The position numbers were made by a program, and so were the translations under genes. DNA of 64,000 nt, from NCBI RefSeq assembly GCF_000187895.1, contig NZ_DS990122.1, forward strand, positions 272,216-336,215, read 5' to 3'. This document shows positions 39,380 to 47,281 of this stretch, in pieces (the stretch's first letter is position 1; each line of letters begins with the position of its first letter). The notes beneath the pieces were generated by a model. That model did no database searches and was not told the origin of the DNA. It saw only the letters and a list, made by a program, of their open reading frames with translations. Origin of the DNA: Phocaeicola plebeius DSM 17135 (GTDB lineage: Bacteria > Bacteroidota > Bacteroidia > Bacteroidales > Bacteroidaceae).

Positions 39380-39387
39380 CAAAGGTA
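39380..39387 (-). promoter_or_regulatory. -7 promoter box of the S41 protease gene
   Basis: Reads TACCTTTG on the minus strand, about 20 bp before the start codon at 39359. Confidence 0.65.
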
Positions 39388-39425
39388 AGGATTCCCATCA
39401 GAAACAGAAAAAAAGTCAGAAATTA

Positions 39426-39458
39426 TTTGGAAGGTATTCATAAAAACGCTTATCTTTG
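39426..39458 (+). promoter_or_regulatory. Promoter of tRNA-Gln
   Basis: The -33 box TTTG (39426-39429) and -7 box TATCTTTG (39451-39458) are 21 bp apart. The tRNA begins 31 bp downstream. Confidence 0.7.
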
Positions 39459-39489
39459 CAGCGTTTTCTGAGGAAAACACCAAAAAGTT

Positions 39490-39560
39490 TGGACTATGGT
39501 GTAATGGTAGCACAACAGGTTTTGGTTCTGTTTGTCCAGGTTCGAATCCTGGTAGTCCAA
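39490..39560 (+). tRNA. tRNA-Gln (anticodon TTG)
   Basis: Acceptor TGGACTA pairs perfectly with TAGTCCA, discriminator A. The T arm is CCAGGTTCGAATCCTGG. The anticodon loop TTTTGGT, closed by ACAGG/TCTGT, puts TTG at positions 34-36. The 3' CCA is not encoded. Length is 71 nt. Confidence 0.95.
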
Positions 39561-39566
39561 CTATTA

Positions 39567-39598
39567 GGCCCTAAAAGATATCTTTTGGGGCTTTTTTT
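39567..39598 (+). terminator. Intrinsic terminator of tRNA-Gln
   Basis: GCCCTAAAAGA pairs with TCTTTTGGGGC (one mismatch) and is followed by seven T. Confidence 0.85.
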
Positions 39599-39627
39599 CT
39601 ATCAAATTCCATTATATCCCCCTCAAA

Positions 39628-39711
39628 AAAACGCAAATACGTTTTGAATAAAACGCCAAAGAGTTTTACTTTAAACGCAAGTGCATTTTAAACTAAACGC
39701 CTTTACGTTTG
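39628..39711. repeat. Array F: four inverted repeats at 22-bp pitch, AAAAC/GTTTT arms
   Basis: Unit centres lie at 39636.5, 39658.5, 39680.5 and 39702.5, exactly 22 bp apart. Arms are AAAAC or TAAAC on the left and GTTTT, GTTTG or ATTTT on the right. Loops are GCAAATAC, GCCAAAGA, GCAAGTGC and GCCTTTAC; linkers are GAAT, ACTT and AAAC. Loop 2 is identical to loop 4 of the AGTACT array at 35966-35973. The array starts 30 bp after the tRNA-Gln terminator. Confidence 0.85.
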
Positions 39712-39901
39712 AAAACAAATACAAAAGTATTCTGATAATACTCATCTATACCAACCTCATAAATATAAGAACAGACTATTTTCTATCAATTTAAAACCAT
39801 ACAAAAAGATAAAATTATCACATAAAATCTCATATAAAACACGATTTTTCATACATAAAGTTTTTTATTGCATAAAATTTCTGACTTTCAGAGAAAAGTT
39901 A

Positions 39902-39909
39902 TACCTTCG
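39902..39909 (+). promoter_or_regulatory. -7-like box upstream of the lysO genes
   Basis: TACCTTCG resembles TACCTTTG with one change. It predicts a leader of about 150 nt before the first lysO gene, containing a short ORF and a hairpin. The 39712-39901 stretch before it is AT-rich and shows no gene. Confidence 0.45.
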
Positions 39910-39954
39910 CGCCCGATTTGAACCACACAAAAACTTATAATTTGAAAGTATAGT

Positions 39955-40005
39955 ATGAAAATTATCTGGTCTATCCGGTCATTTAACTTTACAAACGTGC
40001 CATAG
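39955..40005 (+). CDS. Possible 16-codon leader peptide
   Basis: ATG at 39955 opens MKIIWSIRSFNFTNVP and stops at TAG 40003-40005. It lies in the leader of the lysO pair. Its stop codon falls inside the left arm of a hairpin: CATAGAAAG (40001-40009) pairs with CTTTCTATG (40030-40038). The overlap of stop and stem is what one expects of a translation-sensitive leader, but a run of regulatory codons is lacking, so this may be chance. Confidence 0.3.
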   Translation: MKIIWSIRSFNFTNVP

Positions 40006-40063
40006 AAAGGATTCCTGGCGAGAGAAAAACTTTCTATGTTTCATTTTATAATCAACAATTTTC

Positions 40064-40348
40064 ATGTTCACTTTTATTTCTATAATGGCTGTAGGAGTCC
40101 TTATAGGCTATCCTTTGCGCCGTAAACAAAGCATTCATAAGATACCCGTACTGATACAAATCGTAGTTTGTCTGTTACTTTTTATTTTGGGACTGTCTAT
40201 CGGAACAAACAAACTTATCATTGGCAACCTGAGTTATTTCTGCCAGCAGGCAGCCATCATCTCCATGCTGAGTCTGTTGGGAAGCTCTGTAGCCGCTCTC
40301 CTTGTGTCTCACTTTTTCTTTAAGAAAGGAGCAAACCGTGAAGGGTAG
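40064..40348 (+). CDS. LysO family exporter, N-terminal part encoded as a separate gene
   Basis: The 94-residue protein has three hydrophobic segments (FTFISIMAVGVLIGYPL, IPVLIQIVVCLLLFILGLSIGTN, AIISMLSLLGSSVAALLVSHFFF). This corresponds to the first third of LysO (YbjE/DUF340), a single roughly 300-residue lysine exporter in E. coli. It overlaps the next gene, which encodes the remaining part, by 11 bp. Together they sum to 300 residues. Confidence 0.8.
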   Translation: MFTFISIMAVGVLIGYPLRRKQSIHKIPVLIQIVVCLLLFILGLSIGTNKLIIGNLSYFCQQAAIISMLSLLGSSVAALLVSHFFFKKGANREG

Positions 40349-40958
40349 TCTTTTGATTCTGATATTTTTCCTGATGGGATGCCTCATCGGCTATTTTTAT
40401 ACCATCGGATTCGACATTCATGAAATGTCAGTAAAAGTACTTTATGTATTGATGCTCCTGCTAGGAATGAACCTGGGAGGTAATCAAGATTTAAAAGGAT
40501 TTGTCGCGCAATTTAATTTCAAGATGCTGCTCGTCCCCATTGCCACAGTATCAGGTACGTTTCTTTTTTCTGCCATCGCCGGCTTTATTTTGAGCCAGTG
40601 GAGTGTGTTCGACTGCATGGCAGTAGGCAGCGGATTTGCGTATTATTCCATTTCATCGGTCCTCATCACACAGCTCAAGACACCGAGCATGGGACTGCAA
40701 GTAGCCACGGAATTGGGAACAATTGCCTTGCTGGCCAATATCTTCCGTGAAATGACCGCACTGGTCGGTGCACCTTTCATCCGGAAATATTTTGGACGTC
40801 TGGCTCCCATTTCAGCAGCAGGCATTGGCTCTTCCGACATTCTGCTGGCCGCCATCACCAAATACTCCGGAAAAGATGCTATTCCGCTGGCCATCCTGCA
40901 TGGTATTCTGATTAACCTCAGCGTGCCTTTCTTCGTTTCATTATTTTGTAACCTGTAA
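40338..40958 (+). CDS. LysO family exporter, C-terminal part encoded as a separate gene
   Basis: The protein has 206 residues from the GTG at 40338, which has the purine-rich AGAAAGGAG 8 bp upstream; an in-frame TTG at 40302 is less likely. It carries LMLLLGMNLGGNQDLKG, TVSGTFLFSAIAGFIL, YYSISSVLITQL and the conserved SAAGIGSSDILLAAITKYSGKDAIPLAILHG of LysO. It should act with the 94-residue protein to export lysine or analogues. Two adjacent genes appear to be the natural form here rather than a frameshift, because the second has its own start signals. Confidence 0.85.
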   Translation: MKGSLLILIFFLMGCLIGYFYTIGFDIHEMSVKVLYVLMLLLGMNLGGNQDLKGFVAQFNFKMLLVPIATVSGTFLFSAIAGFILSQWSVFDCMAVGSGFAYYSISSVLITQLKTPSMGLQVATELGTIALLANIFREMTALVGAPFIRKYFGRLAPISAAGIGSSDILLAAITKYSGKDAIPLAILHGILINLSVPFFVSLFCNL

Positions 40959-41054
40959 TACAGATACGTAACTTCATGTAAACGTAACTACATAGCAACT
41001 TTTCTGTAATAAAAAACACTGACCTTTGGGCAGACTTTAAAAAAGGAGATTATT

Positions 41055-41246
41055 ATGGAAACAGTTGCAGACAAATATGTAGTAGAATGTACGCCCGACG
41101 GTGAATATTACGCTTACCTGTGCAATCATGAACAATGCTTTGCATACGGTGAAACTGAAGAAGAAGCACTGGAAAATCTGGAAACCGCGGCAGAAGAATT
41201 CTACAATGAATTCAATTCTATTTTCTACATGGAAGATATAGCCTGA
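41055..41246 (+). CDS. Small acidic HicB-like protein, no toxin partner
   Basis: The 63-residue protein carries KYVVECTPDGEYYAYLCNHEQCFAYGETEEEALENLETAAEEFYNEF, which follows the strand-strand-GxTxeEAlxnl-helix pattern of the HicB antitoxin partial-RNase-H fold. There is no C-terminal DNA-binding domain and no HicA-like ORF beside it. A good ribosome site (AAAAGGAG) precedes the ATG, with a GACCTTTG box at 41021-41028. It could be an orphan antitoxin-fold protein. The fold call is moderate and the function unknown. Confidence 0.7.
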   Translation: METVADKYVVECTPDGEYYAYLCNHEQCFAYGETEEEALENLETAAEEFYNEFNSIFYMEDIA

Positions 41247-41303
41247 TACTATATTGAAAAAACGCACATTGTAAGTAAATTGCCGATATTTAGTCATTTC
41301 TCA

Positions 41304-41342
41304 AAAGCCATTTCTGTGGGACGCAGGAATGGCTTTCTTCTT
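41304..41342 (+). terminator. Intrinsic terminator of the HicB-like gene
   Basis: AAAGCCATT pairs with AATGGCTTT and is followed by CTTCTT. Confidence 0.65.
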
Positions 41343-41443
41343 GCTCCGTCTTCTCGCTTGTTGAAACAAGTTATTCATTTGACAGTCATACCCTTGTAAT
41401 ATACATTCCCTTCTTTTGTACAGCGTTAAGAAAAACATGAAGC

Positions 41444-42253
41444 ATGAAAGAAAGACCTTATTACCGGACCATTGTGGTGTCGGACATTCATTTGGGAACT
41501 ACCCATTCGAAAGTAAACCAAATTAGCGATTTTCTTAGTAGAGTAGACTGCGGACGACTGATTCTGAACGGTGACATCATCGACGGATGGCATCTGCAGA
41601 AATCCGGCATCAGCAAATGGAAAGCGGAACATACGCACTTTTTTAAAATCATCATGAAAATGATGGAAAAACACGGTACGGAAATCATTTATATCCGCGG
41701 CAATCATGACGATTTTCTTGACAATCTTGCTCCACTACAATTCACCAACCTGACCATTACAAAAGATTATATACTGGAAAGCAATGGAAAGCATTATTTC
41801 GTAACACACGGCGATGTGTTCGATAAGGTAACTACCAGCATGAAATGGCTGGCTAAATTGGGAGATATAGGCTATACGCTCCTGCTGTGGCTCAACAGCC
41901 AGTACAACCGCTATCGCGTAAGAAAAGGAAAACCTTATTATTCACTTTCACAGGCCATTAAGCAGAAAGTAAAATCTGCCGTATCCTATATTTCTGATTT
42001 TGAGAACGTACTGGTAGACTTCGCGAAGAACCGTCAGTGCGAAGGGGTTATCTGCGGTCATATCCACCATCCGGAAAACCGCATGATCGACCAGATACAC
42101 TACCTGAACTCAGGCGACTGGGTAGAAACCATGTCGGCACTTACTGAAGACGAAAACGGGGAATGGAAAGTAATCTATTACACCGAATTGGAACAGCAGG
42201 CTACGAAACCTGAAGAAAACAATGTCATACCGCTAATACCTATCGCATCATGA
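41444..42253 (+). CDS. Metallophosphoesterase, LpxH / UDP-2,3-diacylglucosamine diphosphatase-like
   Basis: The 269-residue protein has the complete calcineurin-like metal set: VVSDIHLGT, LNGDIIDGW, IRGNHDD, VTHGDVFD and CGHIHHP. This matches the LpxH-like family found in Bacteroidota. It could cleave UDP-2,3-diacylglucosamine in lipid A synthesis, though several paralogues with other roles exist. It overlaps the glycosyltransferase gene by 4 bp (ATGA), so the two products probably act in the same envelope pathway. Confidence 0.82.
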   Translation: MKERPYYRTIVVSDIHLGTTHSKVNQISDFLSRVDCGRLILNGDIIDGWHLQKSGISKWKAEHTHFFKIIMKMMEKHGTEIIYIRGNHDDFLDNLAPLQFTNLTITKDYILESNGKHYFVTHGDVFDKVTTSMKWLAKLGDIGYTLLLWLNSQYNRYRVRKGKPYYSLSQAIKQKVKSAVSYISDFENVLVDFAKNRQCEGVICGHIHHPENRMIDQIHYLNSGDWVETMSALTEDENGEWKVIYYTELEQQATKPEENNVIPLIPIAS

Positions 42254-43368
42254 AAATCTTATTTATCGTTCAGGGAGAAGGAAGAGGACACCTCACGCAA
42301 GCCATTTCGATGGAGAGACTGCTTAGAAGCAACGGACACGAGGTGGTAGAAGTGCTCGTCGGAAAAAGTGAATCCAGACGGCTTCCGGGATTTTTTATCC
42401 GGAACATCCAGGCTCCTGTCAAACAGTTTATCAGCCCCAATTTCCTGCCTACCCACACCAACAAACGGGTAAACCTGACACGAAGCATCTTATATAACTT
42501 GTTGAAAGTACCGGAATATGCAGAAAGTATATGCTATATTAACCGGCATATCAAAGAAACCGGTGCCGAACTGGTCATCAACTTCTATGAATTATTGACC
42601 GGACTGACTTATTTCTTTTTCCGTCCGGCAGTACCTCAAATCTGTATCGGTCATCAGTACCTGTTCCTTCACAACCAATTCAAATTACCCAAAAAGAACA
42701 AATGCAGTCTGTTTTTCCTGAATTTCTTTACACGACTGACTGCATTGGGTTCCTCACAAAAACTGGCCCTCTCCTTCCGTTCCATGCCAGAAGACAATCA
42801 TCAGCACATCAGCGTGGTTCCTCCTTTGTTGCGACAAGATGTATTGCAGCAGGAAAGTAAACCAGGCAACTACATCCATGGGTATATGCTGAATGCGGGA
42901 TTCTCTGAAAATATTCTGAACTGGCATAAAAAACATCCGGATACCCCTCTCCGCTTTTTCTGGGACCATTGGGAAGAAGAACCTGTGAAAAAAATAGACT
43001 CCACACTTTCTTTCTATCAACTTGACGATATAGAGTTTCTTCGCCAGATGGCAGGCTGCAAGGCATACGCCAGCACGGCAGGATTCGAATCGGTGTGCGA
43101 AGCCATGTATTTAGGAAAACCCATCCTGATGGTACCGGCACATATTGAACAAGAGTGTAATGCTTTCGATGCCATGCAGAACGGAGCAGGTATCATCGAC
43201 CACAATTTTAACTTGAGTAACTTACTGCGTTTTTCTCAAAACTACAAACCAAACCGCCTGTTTGTGGAATGGGTGAAATCAGCAGAATACATCATATTGA
43301 ATGAAATAGAGCGATTTGCTCCGCAAAATACCCTGCAAGGAATGTATCTAGTAGAAGAGTTTGTGTAA
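42250..43368 (+). CDS. Glycosyltransferase, MurG/GT28-like
   Basis: The 372-residue protein begins MKILFIVQGEGRGHLTQAISMERLLRSNGHEVVEVLVG, the GxGRGHLT glycine-rich start of GT-B glycosyltransferases. The C-terminal half has the nucleotide-sugar site AGCKAYASTAGFESVCEAMYLGKPILMVPAHIEQECNA. No substrate can be named. It may act on a lipid, given translational coupling to a lipid-A-type phosphoesterase. Confidence 0.85.
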   Translation: MKILFIVQGEGRGHLTQAISMERLLRSNGHEVVEVLVGKSESRRLPGFFIRNIQAPVKQFISPNFLPTHTNKRVNLTRSILYNLLKVPEYAESICYINRHIKETGAELVINFYELLTGLTYFFFRPAVPQICIGHQYLFLHNQFKLPKKNKCSLFFLNFFTRLTALGSSQKLALSFRSMPEDNHQHISVVPPLLRQDVLQQESKPGNYIHGYMLNAGFSENILNWHKKHPDTPLRFFWDHWEEEPVKKIDSTLSFYQLDDIEFLRQMAGCKAYASTAGFESVCEAMYLGKPILMVPAHIEQECNAFDAMQNGAGIIDHNFNLSNLLRFSQNYKPNRLFVEWVKSAEYIILNEIERFAPQNTLQGMYLVEEFV

Positions 43369-43439
43369 AAAAATCTAAATAATCGTTCTGAAATCATATT
43401 GTAACATAAAATCCTTTTCTTTGCAAAAAAAGTGATTTT

Positions 43440-45509
43440 ATGGTAACAAGAAATAGAAAAAAAGAAAAGCCTTATTTGGAAAGAGACATCAGTTGGATGT
43501 ACTTTAACCGCAGAATCCTGCAGGAAGCAACCCGAAGTCATGTGCCATTGCTGGAACGAATGGCCTTTCTTGGCATCTATTCCAACAACCTGGATGAATT
43601 TTTCCGTGTCAGAGTAGCTTCTCAAAGCCGCATTGCTGAGTGCATGGATAAATCGGCTGCCAAGGAAAGAGAAAAAGCAAAAAAACTGCTTAAGCAAATC
43701 GGAAAACTGAACGCACGTTACGTAAAGGATTACGAAGAAGCTGTAAGCAGTGTGACAGAGGATCTGAAAAAAGAAAATATTTATCTGGTATCCAATTCGG
43801 AGGTTACTCCCGAACAACTACAGTTCATCCAGTCTTTCTATAAAGAAAAGCTGAATGGACTTATTGTGCCCGTATGGTTCTCAGCCGTTAAGTTATTGGA
43901 TTACGAAAACGATGAAAATATCTACCTGGCCGTAAAGGTAAGCAAGAACGGCAACAAGCCAATGGCGGACTATGCTTTTCTGGAACTCCCGGTAAATATT
44001 TGCGGACGTTTTGTGCAACTACCGGATCATGAAAATAAAAGTTATCTGATGTATCTGGACGACGTCATCCGCTGCTGTCTTCCGCTGGTGTTCGAAGGAC
44101 TGGGATACGACAAATACGAAGCCTATGCCTTTAAGTTTACCCGCGACGCGGAAATGGAAATTGACAACGACCTGCGCACCGGTACACTTCAAAAGATTTC
44201 AAAAGGGGTAAAGAGCCGTAAAAAAGGAGAACCTCTTCGCGTAATCTATGATAACAACATGCCGAAAGACCTGTTGAAAAGGGTGTTGAAAAAACTTGAA
44301 CTCGACAGCCTGGACACAGTAATCGAAAGCGGACGTTACCAGAATCACAAGGACTTAATGAAATTCCCGGATTGTGGACACAGCAACTTGAAATACCCGA
44401 AATGGCCTCCTATCCTGAAAAAAGAACTCGACGGGCCAGAGAGTCTGTTGAAAAAAATTCAGGAGAAAGACCGCTTTATCCACGTGCCTTATCATAATTT
44501 CGACTCCTTCATCCGTGTGCTTCAGGAAGCAGCTGTCAGCAAGCAGGTTACAAGCATTAAAATTACACTCTACCGTCTGGCTAAAGAATCAAAGGTAGTA
44601 AAAGCTCTTATCGGAGCTGCCCGCAACGGAAAGAAGGTAACCGTAGTCATTGAATTGCTGGCTCGTTTCGACGAAGCGTCCAACATCAACTGGTCAAAGA
44701 AAATGCAGGATGCCGGCATCAAGGTGATTTTCGGTGTAGAAGGCTTGAAGGTTCACTCCAAGATTACGCACATTGAAATGAAAAGCGGACCGGATATTGC
44801 TTGTATCAGTACCGGAAACTTCCACGAAGGAAACGCCAAGATGTACACAGACTGCATGTTGATGACAGCTTATCCCAAAATCGTGAAGGATGTAAATCAG
44901 GTATTCGAATTCATTGAACGTCCTTACACTCAGATACGGTTCAAGGAACTGCTTGTTTCGCCAAATGAAATGAAGAACAAGTTTGTGACATTAATCAACA
45001 ACGAAATAAAGAACAAGAAAGCCGGAAAACCTGCTTACATCAAGATAAAGATCAATCACATCACCGACCCGATTATGGTGGAAAAACTATATGAAGCTTC
45101 GGAAGCAGGCGTAGATATTGACCTGGTAGTACGTGGCAACTGTTCACTGATTACCAATGTACCCGATGTCAGCACACACATCCAGATTCATGGCATCATC
45201 GACCGCTATCTGGAACATTCACGCATTTTCATCTTTGCCAACGGAGGAGAAGAAAAGATATACTTAGGCTCTGCCGACTGGATGCCTCGCAACTTGGATC
45301 ACCGTATCGAAGTGATTACTCCGGTCTACGATCCGGCCATCAAGGGAGAAATGAAACGCATTGTAGAATACGGTCTGAAGGATACCCTGCAAGGACGTAT
45401 AGTAGACGGTGCAGGCGACAATCTGTTCTGGAGTGAAGAAACGGAAGAAGCTCCTTTCCGCTCACAGGAAGCGCTCTACAATTATTACCTGGCCGAAAAT
45501 GAACAATAA
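43440..45509 (+). CDS. ppk1: Polyphosphate kinase 1
   Basis: The 689-residue protein has the four PPK1 domains: N-terminal ERDISWMYFNRRILQEA, then FLGIYSNNLDEFFRVR, and the catalytic C1/C2 region with VIELLARFDEASNINWSKKMQDAGIKVIFGVEGLKVHSK, where the autophosphorylated His sits in KVHSK. A second conserved His occurs in HSRIFIFANGG. It makes polyphosphate from ATP. The ppx gene 15 bp downstream encodes the opposing hydrolase. A -7-like box TTTCTTTG lies at 43416-43423, 16 bp before the start codon. Confidence 0.96.
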   Translation: MVTRNRKKEKPYLERDISWMYFNRRILQEATRSHVPLLERMAFLGIYSNNLDEFFRVRVASQSRIAECMDKSAAKEREKAKKLLKQIGKLNARYVKDYEEAVSSVTEDLKKENIYLVSNSEVTPEQLQFIQSFYKEKLNGLIVPVWFSAVKLLDYENDENIYLAVKVSKNGNKPMADYAFLELPVNICGRFVQLPDHENKSYLMYLDDVIRCCLPLVFEGLGYDKYEAYAFKFTRDAEMEIDNDLRTGTLQKISKGVKSRKKGEPLRVIYDNNMPKDLLKRVLKKLELDSLDTVIESGRYQNHKDLMKFPDCGHSNLKYPKWPPILKKELDGPESLLKKIQEKDRFIHVPYHNFDSFIRVLQEAAVSKQVTSIKITLYRLAKESKVVKALIGAARNGKKVTVVIELLARFDEASNINWSKKMQDAGIKVIFGVEGLKVHSKITHIEMKSGPDIACISTGNFHEGNAKMYTDCMLMTAYPKIVKDVNQVFEFIERPYTQIRFKELLVSPNEMKNKFVTLINNEIKNKKAGKPAYIKIKINHITDPIMVEKLYEASEAGVDIDLVVRGNCSLITNVPDVSTHIQIHGIIDRYLEHSRIFIFANGGEEKIYLGSADWMPRNLDHRIEVITPVYDPAIKGEMKRIVEYGLKDTLQGRIVDGAGDNLFWSEETEEAPFRSQEALYNYYLAENEQ

Positions 45510-45524
45510 CTTAAATGTGATATT

Positions 45525-46511
45525 ATGGACAATATGCTAAAAGACTGCAAGACGTACTATGGAGCCATTGATATTGGTTCGAATGCAGTAAGATTGCTCA
45601 TCAAATGTGTAGAAGAAGACGAACAAGGAAAGGTTTTCTTTTCAAAAGTGCTTCTATTGCGTGTCCCTCTGCGTCTGGGATTTGACGTATTTGCGATGGG
45701 GAAAATTTCCGAAACCAAGGAAAAGAACATGCTCCGTCTGATGAAAGTGTTCCATCACCTGATGAAAATCTACGATGTGGAAGACTACCGTGCATGTGCC
45801 ACCTCTGCCATGCGTGATGCAAAGAACGGAAAAGATATTATCAAACGCATCAAAAAGAAAACGGGAATCCGCATTGAAATCATTGACGGACAGGAAGAAG
45901 CCAAAATGATATACAACAACCACATTGAATGCATGGAAGACCGTAACGGAAACTATATGTATGTGGATGTGGGTGGAGGTAGTACCGAAATCAACTTGCT
46001 TTCACAAGGAGAACTCGTATGCAGCCGTTCGTACAACATCGGTACAGTACGTATTCTGAACAATGCCGTAAAGGAAACTGAATGGGAACGGTTGAAAAAG
46101 GATATGCAGGAACTGGCTATTTCTTACCCCGGTACGAACATCATCGGTTCGGGTGGAAACATCAACAAACTTTATCGTCTGGCCGAAAAGAAAGACAAGA
46201 AAAAGCAACGAATTACAGTGGAAGTGCTGCACAAACTGCATGAAAGCCTGAACAAGCTATCTGTAGAAGAACGAATGGAAAAATACCAACTCAAACCCGA
46301 CCGGGCTGACGTAATCGTTCCGGCTGGCAATATATTCCTGACCATTGCAGACATTATTCATGCTACGCATATTTATGTACCTGTAATCGGACTTGCCGAC
46401 GGTATCATCGACGGACTGTACGCCAGTCACCTGGAAGAGAAACAGAAGATTTTAGGCATTCTTCCAAGTAAAAAAGATGCTTCGGACACACCTGAAGATA
46501 CGGAAGAATAA
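45525..46511 (+). CDS. Ppx/GppA family exopolyphosphatase
   Basis: The 328-residue protein has the sugar-kinase/Hsp70 type fold motifs YGAIDIGSNAVRLLIK, ATSAMRDAKNG, DGQEEAKMIY and YMYVDVGGGSTEINLL. It is shorter than E. coli Ppx because it lacks the C-terminal HD-like domains, the usual form in Bacteroidota. It hydrolyses terminal phosphates of polyphosphate or pppGpp. It is co-transcribed with ppk1. Confidence 0.93.
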   Translation: MDNMLKDCKTYYGAIDIGSNAVRLLIKCVEEDEQGKVFFSKVLLLRVPLRLGFDVFAMGKISETKEKNMLRLMKVFHHLMKIYDVEDYRACATSAMRDAKNGKDIIKRIKKKTGIRIEIIDGQEEAKMIYNNHIECMEDRNGNYMYVDVGGGSTEINLLSQGELVCSRSYNIGTVRILNNAVKETEWERLKKDMQELAISYPGTNIIGSGGNINKLYRLAEKKDKKKQRITVEVLHKLHESLNKLSVEERMEKYQLKPDRADVIVPAGNIFLTIADIIHATHIYVPVIGLADGIIDGLYASHLEEKQKILGILPSKKDASDTPEDTEE

Positions 46512-46530
46512 TTCTTATTTTTCTGATAAT

Positions 46531-46572
46531 AAAAACCGCTTTATGAGTAAATTTCTCATAAAGCGGTTTTTT
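46531..46572. terminator. Bidirectional intrinsic terminator
   Basis: AAAACCGCTTTATGAG pairs with CTCATAAAGCGGTTTT, with A and T tails. It serves ppx (+) and the convergent flavin reductase gene (-). Confidence 0.9.
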
Positions 46573-46598
46573 ATTATTCACAACCTGTTTATAAACTG

Positions 46599-47111
46599 TT
46601 ATTTCACATAAATATGTTGTATTTCAAGAATATACATCTTATGTAAATTACCATGTCCCTCACCATACCAACGGTTTATTAACAGCTTATCCACAAACTT
46701 ATCCTCCTGAATCATGTCTGTATATAATTTCTTGCACACCAAAACCAGACGTGCCTGTTCGTACGAAATGGTTCCATCTTCCATTACATAAGGTTTCAAG
46801 CCTGAAGCAGCTACTTTATCCATATCCCGGCCTGATTTGGAACCACAGATTTTATGTACCTCTTTATGCTCTTCTCCTAAAAAAGACAAGGTCAGCTTAT
46901 CTCCTTCTTCGATAAACTCGTATGTATAACGTTCCGGACGAATAAAGATGAAAGCAACTGGCTTTCCCCATAAAATACCGGTTCCTCCCCAACTGGCGGT
47001 CATCATGTTAAACTTTTCCTGCGTACCGGCCGTCACCAGCATCCACTCTTTGCCAATGGCATCAAACATATTGTCCTGCAATTCAGACACACTAATTTCC
47101 TTCATATCCAT
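46599..47111 (-). CDS. Flavin reductase family protein
   Basis: The 170-residue protein is of the FMN-binding split-barrel type: MLVTAGTQEKFNMMTASWGGTGILWGKPVAFIFIRPERYTYEFIEEG, followed by LTLSFLGEEHKEVHKICGSKSGRD. Members bind FMN and reduce flavins or act as NADH:FMN oxidoreductases. It stands alone between a terminator and a striking palindrome that overlaps its promoter, suggesting control by a dedicated, perhaps redox- or drug-responsive, repressor. Confidence 0.9.
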   Translation of the reverse strand: MDMKEISVSELQDNMFDAIGKEWMLVTAGTQEKFNMMTASWGGTGILWGKPVAFIFIRPERYTYEFIEEGDKLTLSFLGEEHKEVHKICGSKSGRDMDKVAASGLKPYVMEDGTISYEQARLVLVCKKLYTDMIQEDKFVDKLLINRWYGEGHGNLHKMYILEIQHIYVK

Positions 47112-47113
47112 TC

Positions 47114-47140
47114 ATATTTAGTTTTTGCAAAACTAAATAT
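47114..47140 (-). promoter_or_regulatory. Perfect 12-bp inverted repeat over the flavin reductase promoter
   Basis: ATATTTAGTTTT (47114-47125), a 3-nt centre and AAAACTAAATAT (47129-47140) form a perfect dyad. On the minus strand the dyad contains TAGTTTTG (47128-47135), an exact -7 box, so a bound protein would block or position RNA polymerase. The start codon at 47111 is only 3 bp from its edge, implying a very short leader. Confidence 0.75.
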
Positions 47141-47235
47141 TTTTCCTCTTTCCGCCTTTCCCCTTTTTTTATTTTTTAAGCCGAATTAAAATCCTATCCC
47201 CTCAAAATATCTTTTCCTATCTCGGCCTTTTAAAG

Positions 47236-47243
47236 TATCTTTG
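47236..47243 (+). promoter_or_regulatory. -7 promoter box of mutS
   Basis: TATCTTTGCA, 38 bp before the GTG start of mutS. Confidence 0.65.
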
Positions 47244-47281
47244 CAAGGAATATCATTAACTAAAAAAGAAAGGATTGAACC

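Noticed and set aside
40948..40996. Possible seventh 22-bp array downstream of lysO (GTAAC words)
   Set aside because: GTAAC starts at 40948, 40968 and 40984, spacings of 20 and 16 bp, with no inverted arms. It is at most a short direct repeat of about 16 bp.
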